The position numbers and the translations under genes were made by a program. A model generated the notes under the pieces. It had not been told where the DNA came from and made no database searches. It saw only the letters and a program-made list of their open reading frames with translations. A stretch of 10,036 nucleotides of DNA. Source: URNF01 sp045531495 (GTDB lineage: Bacteria > Bacillota > Clostridia > Oscillospirales > Acutalibacteraceae). Below are positions 5,957 through 10,036 of this stretch, in pieces (positions within the stretch are counted from its first letter, which is position 1; each line of letters begins with the position of its first letter). The DNA is taken from positions 1 through 10,036 of the forward strand of contig JAZSED010000086.1 of NCBI GenBank assembly GCA_045531495.1. Direction: 5' to 3'.

Positions 5957-5994
5957 TTTTGCTTTGCAAAACGTCGCCGCCAACACGAAAAAAG
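5957..5994. repeat. Composite repeat, copy 1 (short form)
   Basis: It begins with TTTTGCTTTGCAAAACGTCGC (5957-5977), which contains the dyad TTTTGC-TTT-GCAAAA, and runs directly into TCGCCGCCAACACGAAAAAAG (5974-5994); the two parts share TCGC. Both parts recur at 6042-6093. It starts 2 nt after the regulator's stop codon. Non-coding. Confidence 0.85.
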
Positions 5995-6002
5995 GAAATA
6001 AA

Positions 6003-6015
6003 GACGGACTTGAAC
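6003..6015. repeat. Displaced copy of the tRNA-Thr T-arm
   Basis: Thirteen bases (GACGGACTTGAAC) identical to 6135-6147 of the nearby tRNA-Thr gene, in the same orientation. They cover its T-loop and the 3' side of the T-stem. No acceptor or anticodon sequence accompanies them. Confidence 0.7.
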
Positions 6016-6016
6016 G

Positions 6017-6035
6017 GGAGTTGCCATGCAACTCC
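6017..6035. repeat. Small perfect hairpin in the repeat region
   Basis: GGAGTTGC (6017-6024) and GCAACTCC (6028-6035) form an 8-bp stem around CAT. There is no T tract on either side, so it is not an obvious terminator. It sits between the displaced T-arm and repeat copy 2. Confidence 0.7.
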
Positions 6036-6041
6036 GTCGAG

Positions 6042-6093
6042 TTTTGCTTTGCAAAACGTCGCAGGGGGTTCTTCGCCGCCAACACGAAAAAAG
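6042..6093. repeat. Composite repeat, copy 2 (long form)
   Basis: TTTTGCTTTGCAAAACGTCGC (6042-6062) is identical to copy 1. It is followed by an extra AGGGGGTTCT (6063-6072) and then TCGCCGCCAACACGAAAAAAG (6073-6093), also identical to copy 1. Its A run forms one arm of the adjoining terminator. Confidence 0.85.
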
Positions 6094-6124
6094 TCGGTAT
6101 CACAGAAGTGATCCCGACTTTTTT
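6087..6124. terminator. Bidirectional terminator of tRNA-Thr and the AraC gene
   Basis: Arms A6/T6 (6087-6092, 6119-6124), GTCGG/CCGAC (6093-6097, 6114-6118) and ATCAC/GTGAT (6099-6103, 6108-6112), with one internal mismatch and loop AGAA. U runs occur in both directions. It abuts the CCA end of tRNA-Thr on the minus strand and also serves as the likely end of the AraC transcript. Confidence 0.85.
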
Positions 6125-6199
6125 GGAGCTGGTTGACGGACTTGAACCCCCGACCTGCTGATTACAAATCAGCTGCTCTACCAACTGAGCTAAACCAGC
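6124..6199 (-). tRNA. tRNA-Thr(UGU)
   Basis: A 76-nt cloverleaf with encoded CCA. Acceptor GCTGGTT pairs with AACCAGC. Anticodon stem GCTGA/TCAGC encloses TTTGTAA, giving anticodon UGU. T-loop TTCAAGT. The T-stem GGGGG against CCGTC leaves a G-G mismatch at pair 51-63, where a C at 51 would pair. It has its own promoter and terminator. Confidence 0.94.
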
Positions 6200-6217
6200 G
6201 TATAAACGAGCAGGGGT

Positions 6218-6247
6218 ATAATACCATAAAAAGGGGTTTGCTGTCAA
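6218..6247 (-). promoter_or_regulatory. Promoter of tRNA-Thr
   Basis: On the minus strand TTGACA (6242-6247), an 18-bp spacer, TATTAT (6218-6223). It sits just after the stop codon of the 84-aa gene and about 19 nt before the tRNA 5' end. Confidence 0.75.
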
Positions 6248-6254
6248 CCCTTTT

Positions 6255-6509
6255 TTACTCTTCCGTTTTCCAATTTAAATATACATCTTCATCCGTATCT
6301 TCCATAGATACAATGGTAAAGGCTGCACGCGTGTCGCCGTGGAAGTAATCTACCAAGCGTACTTGTGTTTCGGTGACCTCTACGGTCATACCGTATCCCG
6401 GGGTGACGCCCAGCACGTCCTTCATTTGTTCTTCTAAATCTTTATCGGAAGAGACGATGCAAAACAGGCGTTTTCCACTGTCGTTTATTACCGTAAGTTT
6501 CTTGTTCAA
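6255..6509 (-). CDS. Small protein of unknown function (84 aa)
   Basis: I do not recognise this protein. It is 84 aa, acidic in its second half (MEDTDEDVYLNWKTEE at the C-terminus), with no membrane segment, signal peptide or cysteine motif (one Cys at residue 17). Alternating hydrophobic stretches (KRLFCIVSS, MTVEVTETQVRLVDYF, AAFTIVSM) suggest a small mixed alpha/beta or beta-rich cytoplasmic domain. The start is a TTG at 6509 with AAGGAGAGG about 8 nt upstream; there is no in-frame ATG that would keep the conserved-looking beginning. Reality as a gene is supported by a good ribosome site, a promoter at 6532-6560 and strand agreement with the following tRNA. It diverges from the arg operon, but nothing ties it to arginine. 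Confidence 0.7.
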   Translation of the reverse strand: MNKKLTVINDSGKRLFCIVSSDKDLEEQMKDVLGVTPGYGMTVEVTETQVRLVDYFHGDTRAAFTIVSMEDTDEDVYLNWKTEE

Positions 6510-6531
6510 AACAACCCTCTCCTTTGGCTAT

Positions 6532-6560
6532 AGTGTATCACTTTTGGCGAAAGAAGGCAA
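6532..6560 (-). promoter_or_regulatory. Promoter of the 84-aa gene
   Basis: On the minus strand TTGCCT (6555-6560), a 17-bp spacer, TACACT (6532-6537). The predicted start lies close to the AAGGAGAGG ribosome site, giving a very short leader. Confidence 0.55.
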
Positions 6561-6595
6561 CTGAAATTTGTGTGCTAACTTTTTCCCGCATTCAC

Positions 6596-6624
6596 TTGAC
6601 ATCCAATATTATAAGTAGTATAAA
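6596..6624 (+). promoter_or_regulatory. Upstream promoter (P1) of the arg operon
   Basis: TTGACA (6596-6601), a 17-bp spacer, TATAAA (6619-6624). A transcript from here would carry a leader of about 205 nt before argG, passing through the operator-like region and P2. Confidence 0.7.
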
Positions 6625-6672
6625 TAGAAAGGTTGTTTTTTGTGCGTGTAGGGAAGGGCTTTTAGCCTAAAA

Positions 6673-6708
6673 ATGTATATTTTTCTGCATAAAATCGCAA
6701 ATATACAT
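6673..6708. promoter_or_regulatory. Candidate ArgR operator pair (dyad)
   Basis: ATGTATATTT (6673-6682) and its exact inverse AAATATACAT (6699-6708) flank a 16-bp AT-rich centre. Each arm starts like an imperfect ARG box (TGTATA...TGCATA at 6674-6690). They lie between the two arg promoters. Binding by ArgR/AhrC is inferred from position and AT-rich dyad character. Confidence 0.5.
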
Positions 6709-6733
6709 CCAAATACTGAAAAAAGGCAAGAAA

Positions 6734-6749
6734 TGTGTATATTTTTTCA
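6734..6749. promoter_or_regulatory. Third copy of the operator-like motif
   Basis: TGTGTATATTTTTTCA repeats the TGTATATTT core of the dyad at 6673-6708 and ends in TTCA like an ARG box half. It stops 10 bp before the P2 -35 element, a position suited to repression. Confidence 0.45.
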
Positions 6750-6758
6750 TTTTTAGGG

Positions 6759-6786
6759 TTGACAAACCTGCATTTCGTGGTATAAT
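6759..6786 (+). promoter_or_regulatory. Proximal promoter (P2) of the arg operon
   Basis: TTGACA (6759-6764), a 16-bp spacer, TATAAT (6781-6786): both hexamers match consensus. The predicted start is near 6793, about 46 nt before the argG ATG. Confidence 0.82.
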
Positions 6787-6838
6787 CCCTGCATACCAAC
6801 AAAAAATCTTGTATATTTATTCATCGGAGGCAATGGTT

Positions 6839-8059
6839 ATGAACAAAGAAAACATTAAGAAAGTTGTATTGGCATATTCGGGCGGTTTGGATACTTCCAT
6901 TATCATACCGTGGCTGAAGGAAAACTACAACAACTGTGAAGTTATCGCGGTGTCGGGTAACGTCGGTCAGGCGGACGAGCTGGAGGGCTTGGAAGAAAAA
7001 GCCATTAAAACGGGCGCATCCAAACTGTATGTATTGGACCTCACCGAGGAATATGTAGACGAGTACATTATCCCTACCATGAAAGCGGGCGCTGTGTACG
7101 AAGAATATCTGCTTGGCACCAGCCACGCGCGTCCTTGTATTGCAAAGGGTCTTGCGGAAATTGCCATTAAAGAGGGTGCTGACGCCATTTGCCACGGTTG
7201 TACCGGCAAAGGTAACGACCAGGTACGTTTTGAATTGGCACTCAAGCATTTCGCACCGCATTTGCCGATTATCGCGCCCTGGAGAGAATGGGACATCAAA
7301 TCTCGTGAAGAGGAAATTGATTATGCCGAGGCGCACAATATTCCGCTGAAAATCAACAGAGAAACCAACTATTCTAAAGATAAGAACCTGTGGCATCTGT
7401 CCCACGAAGGTATGGATCTCGAAGACACCGGCAACGAGCCGATGTACGAAAAAGAAGGCTTTTTGGAGATGGGTGTGTCTCCGCTACAGGCGCCCGACGT
7501 GCCTACCTACGTGACCATTGATTTTGAACAGGGCGTGCCGGTTGCGCTTGACGGCGAGAAAATGTCCGCAAAAAACATTATTTTGAAGCTCAATGAGATC
7601 GGCGGCGCTAACGGTATCGGCATTATCGACATCGTAGAAAACCGTCTTGTGGGTATGAAATGTCGCGGTGTATATGAAACCCCCGGCGGCACTATTCTTT
7701 ACAAGGCACACAAAGTGCTGGAGTCCGTTTGTCTGGATAAGATGACCGCACACGAAAAAGAACGCTTGGCAATTACCTTTGCGGAGTTGGTTTATAACGG
7801 CCAGTGGTTTACGCCTCTGCGTGAAGCTTTGAGCGCGTTTGTAGATAAAACGCAGGAGAAGGTTACGGGTACCGTAAAGCTGAAATTGTATAAAGGCAAT
7901 ATGATTAACGCGGGTGTCTGGAGTCCTTATTCGCTGTATAGTGAAGAAATCGCCACCTTTGGCGAGAGTGACTATGACCAGAAGGATTCCGCGGGCTTCA
8001 TCAACCTCTACGGTCTGCCGATTAAGGTGCAGGCAATGGTAGATGCCAAGAATAAATAA
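6839..8059 (+). CDS. argG: Argininosuccinate synthase
   Basis: A 406-aa cytoplasmic enzyme that joins citrulline and aspartate with ATP to form argininosuccinate, AMP and pyrophosphate (EC 6.3.4.5), the penultimate step of arginine synthesis. Length is normal. Seen: the N-type ATP pyrophosphatase loop AYSGGLDTS (12-20), GTSHARPCIAKG (93-104), the GCTGKGNDQVRFE signature (120-132), and the NYSKDKNLWHLSHEG segment (177-191) of the citrulline/aspartate site. ATG at 6839 is chosen because GGAGG lies 9 nt upstream; the ATG at 6833 is only 3 nt from GGAGG. It is first in an argG-argH-argC operon with two promoters and candidate ArgR sites upstream. It is followed by a perfect 12-bp hairpin in the gap before argH. 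No unusual residues noticed. Confidence 0.98.
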   Translation: MNKENIKKVVLAYSGGLDTSIIIPWLKENYNNCEVIAVSGNVGQADELEGLEEKAIKTGASKLYVLDLTEEYVDEYIIPTMKAGAVYEEYLLGTSHARPCIAKGLAEIAIKEGADAICHGCTGKGNDQVRFELALKHFAPHLPIIAPWREWDIKSREEEIDYAEAHNIPLKINRETNYSKDKNLWHLSHEGMDLEDTGNEPMYEKEGFLEMGVSPLQAPDVPTYVTIDFEQGVPVALDGEKMSAKNIILKLNEIGGANGIGIIDIVENRLVGMKCRGVYETPGGTILYKAHKVLESVCLDKMTAHEKERLAITFAELVYNGQWFTPLREALSAFVDKTQEKVTGTVKLKLYKGNMINAGVWSPYSLYSEEIATFGESDYDQKDSAGFINLYGLPIKVQAMVDAKNK

Positions 8060-8068
8060 GAAAAATTG

Positions 8069-8095
8069 CGTTCTGCACGAATTTCGTGCAGAACG
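8069..8095 (+). terminator. Intercistronic hairpin between argG and argH
   Basis: A perfect 12-bp stem CGTTCTGCACGA/TCGTGCAGAACG with loop ATT, 9 nt after the argG stop. The tail ATTTCTGGTTTTT is only partly U-rich. It could attenuate argH-argC transcription or protect the argG message; it need not be a full terminator, since no separate promoter for argH is visible. Confidence 0.5.
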
Positions 8096-8125
8096 ATTTC
8101 TGGTTTTTGAAAGGAAGAAACAGCA

Positions 8126-9502
8126 GTGGCAAAGATGTGGGCGGGCAGAACCGCAGGTGTAACCGATAGCGTAGCGGATGATTTTAATTCCTCTATTCGC
8201 TTCGATTATAAGATGTACAAACAGGATATTACGGGCAGTATGGCACATGCCGCTATGCTGGGTGCACAGCGCATTATCACCGAGGAGGAAGCGGCGACCC
8301 TTATTGACGGGTTGCAGGGCATTCTGGATGATTTAGAGAGCGGTGCTTTGGCGTTTGATATGTCCTGCGAGGACATTCATATGTTTGTGGAGCAGGAACT
8401 CACCGCACGCCTTGGTGACGTGGGTAAAAAACTGCACACCGCGAGAAGTCGAAACGACCAGGTGGCGTTGGATATACGTATGTATCTGCGGGATGAAACC
8501 GCTGACATTGTTGATGGTATCCGCGCATTGCTGACGGCGATAACCGAGCAGGCAGAACAGCATAAAGCAGCTATTATGCCGGGGTATACCCATCTGCAAC
8601 GCGCACAGCCTATCACCTTCGGTCATCATTTGATGGCATATGCGATGATGCTTTTAAGGGACATTGACCGCTTAAAAGACTGTGTGCGCCGTATGAATGT
8701 ATCGCCTATCGGCAGTTGCGCTTTGGCGGGTACTACCTATGATACTGACCGTGTATTTGAAGCGAAAAAGCTTGGTTTTGATGACATCTGCCGCAATAGC
8801 TTGGACGGTGTCTCCGACCGTGATTTCTGCGTGGAATTGCTCAGTGCGTTGTCTATTCTGATGATGCACCTGTCCCGTTTTTCCGAGGAAATCATTTTGT
8901 GGTCGAGTTGGGAATTCCGTTTTGTAGAACTGTCCGATGCGTATACAACAGGCTCTTCCATTATGCCGCAGAAGAAAAACCCCGATATGGCGGAACTTGC
9001 GCGCGGTAAAACGGGCAGAGTATACGGCGACCTTATGGGACTGTTGACCACCTTGAAGGGCTTGCCGCTTGCATATAACAAGGATATGCAGGAAGACAAG
9101 GAATGTGTGTTTGATGCCGTTGAAACGGTAAAAATGTGTCTTGCGGTGTTTGCACCGATGGTCGCAACCATGACCGCGCGTACCGATACTATGAAAAAAG
9201 CGGCACAGGCGGGCTTTATCAACGCCACCGACCTTGCAGACTACCTTGTAAAAAAGGGTTTGCCGTTCCGCAGTGCATATAAGATTTCGGGACAAATCGT
9301 TGCGAAATGTATCGCGGAAGGAAAGATTCTCGAAACGCTGACCCTTGAGGAGTACAAAGCGTTCAGCGACCTGTTTGATGAGGATGTATATGTCGATATT
9401 GATCTTGTAACCTGCGTAGAAAAACGAATTTCCGCAGGCGGCACCTCTATTAGCTCGGTAGAACAGCAAATCGCCTATGTGAAGGAGATGCTGGCAGAAT
9501 GA
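8126..9502 (+). CDS. argH: Argininosuccinate lyase
   Basis: A 458-aa cytoplasmic enzyme of the fumarase/aspartase superfamily. It splits argininosuccinate to arginine and fumarate (EC 4.3.2.1), the last step of arginine synthesis. Length is normal. The three conserved regions are present in order: TARSRNDQ (106-112), GYTHLQRAQP with the general-acid/base His156 (153-162), and the signature GSSIMPQKKNPD (276-287) with the catalytic serine loop. The start is a GTG at 8126 with AAAGGAAG about 8 nt upstream; the next ATG (8135) would remove only three residues but has worse spacing. It follows argG by 66 nt and overlaps argC by the ATGA tetranucleotide at 9499-9502. Confidence 0.98.
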   Translation: MAKMWAGRTAGVTDSVADDFNSSIRFDYKMYKQDITGSMAHAAMLGAQRIITEEEAATLIDGLQGILDDLESGALAFDMSCEDIHMFVEQELTARLGDVGKKLHTARSRNDQVALDIRMYLRDETADIVDGIRALLTAITEQAEQHKAAIMPGYTHLQRAQPITFGHHLMAYAMMLLRDIDRLKDCVRRMNVSPIGSCALAGTTYDTDRVFEAKKLGFDDICRNSLDGVSDRDFCVELLSALSILMMHLSRFSEEIILWSSWEFRFVELSDAYTTGSSIMPQKKNPDMAELARGKTGRVYGDLMGLLTTLKGLPLAYNKDMQEDKECVFDAVETVKMCLAVFAPMVATMTARTDTMKKAAQAGFINATDLADYLVKKGLPFRSAYKISGQIVAKCIAEGKILETLTLEEYKAFSDLFDEDVYVDIDLVTCVEKRISAGGTSISSVEQQIAYVKEMLAE

Positions 9503-10036
9503 CAAAGGTGTTTATTGACGGTAGCGCAGGCACGACGGGCTTGCGTATTGCAGATCGTTTATCTGCAAGAACCGATATAGAATTGATTACCCTTGCGGAT
9601 GCGGTACGTAAGGATACCGCCGCCCGAAAAGAAGCGTTAAACGCGGCGGATATTGCTTTCCTTTGCTTGCCGGATGCGGCGGCAAGAGAAGCGGTATCAC
9701 TGATTGAAAACGATACGACGGCGGTGATTGATACCTCTACGGCACACCGCACAGTAGACGGCTGGGCGTACGGTTTCCCCGAAATTTACGGTGCGGACCG
9801 CATCAGAGCATCTAAAAGAATTGCCAACCCCGGTTGCCACGCCAGCGGCTTTGTCGCATTGGTACACCCGCTTGTAAAAGCCGGTCTTTTAAATAAAGAC
9901 GCAGCATTAACCTGTTTTTCGTTGTCGGGATATTCGGGTGGTGGTAAAGGTATGATAGCCGCGTACGAAGGGGCAGACCGCGACCTGTTGTTTGATGCTC
10001 CGCGTCAATATGCGTTGTCCCAAAGACATAAGCATC
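9499..10036 (+). CDS. argC: N-acetyl-gamma-glutamyl-phosphate reductase, short (type 2) form, 3' end cut by window edge
   Basis: The first 179 residues of ArgC, which reduces N-acetylglutamyl phosphate to N-acetylglutamate semialdehyde with NADPH (EC 1.2.1.38) in the ornithine branch. Seen: the Rossmann loop VFIDGSAGTTGLRI (4-17), FLCLPDAAAREAV (54-66), DTSTAHR (78-84), and NPGCHASGF with catalytic Cys113 (110-118), followed by the glycine-rich SGYSGGGKGM. The early position of the catalytic cysteine and the compact N-terminal domain point to the short type 2 family of about 310 residues rather than the usual type 1 of about 345. The ATG overlaps the argH stop (ATGA), so translation is coupled. 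The ribosome site is GAAGGAGATG within the end of argH. argJ, argB and argD might follow outside the window. Confidence 0.95.
   Translation, partial: MTKVFIDGSAGTTGLRIADRLSARTDIELITLADAVRKDTAARKEALNAADIAFLCLPDAAAREAVSLIENDTTAVIDTSTAHRTVDGWAYGFPEIYGADRIRASKRIANPGCHASGFVALVHPLVKAGLLNKDAALTCFSLSGYSGGGKGMIAAYEGADRDLLFDAPRQYALSQRHKH

Noticed and set aside
5957..6093. CRISPR array
   Set aside because: Only two unequal copies with different internal spacing, no regular spacers and no cas genes nearby.
5513..6247. A 244-aa open frame on the minus strand
   Set aside because: It runs antisense through the AraC gene, the repeats and tRNA-Thr; its N-terminal part is the tRNA translated, and the repeated FFVLAA stretch is the composite repeat.
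6625..6838. T-box or riboswitch in the arg leader
   Set aside because: No T-box sequence (TGGNACC-type), specifier stem or terminator/antiterminator pair is visible; the short GGCT/AGCC hairpin near 6658 is too small.
6821..7405. A 194-aa open frame antisense to argG
   Set aside because: It is a shadow of the firmly identified argG reading frame, with no ribosome site or family motif. The same applies to the long frames antisense to argH (8672-9505) and across 7484-8248.

Overview
The window looks like a chromosomal segment of an anaerobic Firmicute, most likely a Clostridia of the Oscillospiraceae/Ruminococcaceae kind. This rests on a PerR-type regulator next to a reverse rubrerythrin and a flavin reductase (oxygen and peroxide defence typical of strict anaerobes), strong GGAGG-type ribosome binding sites, sigma-A promoters of the TTGACA/TATAAT type, tRNA genes with encoded CCA, and moderate GC. 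The taxonomic call is inference; no ribosomal RNA or other marker is present.

Layout. Positions 1-1416 (minus strand) hold a peroxide-stress operon read as perR, reverse rubrerythrin, flavin reductase-domain protein (cut by the left edge). It is driven by a near-consensus promoter with a PerR-box-like palindrome over its -10. Diverging from it at 1521 is a single-pass membrane protein that resembles a degenerate LytR-CpsA-Psr (LCP) protein. Positions 2271-2743 hold a tRNA operon (Gly-UCC, Arg-UCU, His-GUG, then Gln-UUG), with an intrinsic-terminator-like hairpin oddly placed between His and Gln and a strong bidirectional terminator at the end.

Positions 2814-5954 form a small catabolic-looking locus. 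An AraC-family regulator (plus strand) diverges from a translationally coupled pair on the minus strand: an HpcH/HpaI-family 2-keto acid aldolase followed by a cytoplasmic sialidase-fold (Asp-box) protein. The two promoters overlap face to face in an 83-bp intergenic region. I read this as an uncharacterised route for a 2-keto-3-deoxy sugar acid, and it is the most interesting candidate system here.

Positions 5955-6260 hold a mosaic repeat region next to a tRNA-Thr(UGU) gene on the minus strand. Two copies of a composite repeat are each preceded (in tRNA orientation) by a tRNA T-arm sequence, as if the tRNA 3' end and its flank had been duplicated. A small unknown 84-aa gene follows. From 6596 to the right edge lies an arginine biosynthesis operon, argG-argH-argC (argC cut by the edge). 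It has tandem promoters and AT-rich dyad sites suggestive of ArgR operators. ArgG and ArgH convert citrulline plus aspartate to arginine and fumarate; ArgC supplies a step of the ornithine branch.
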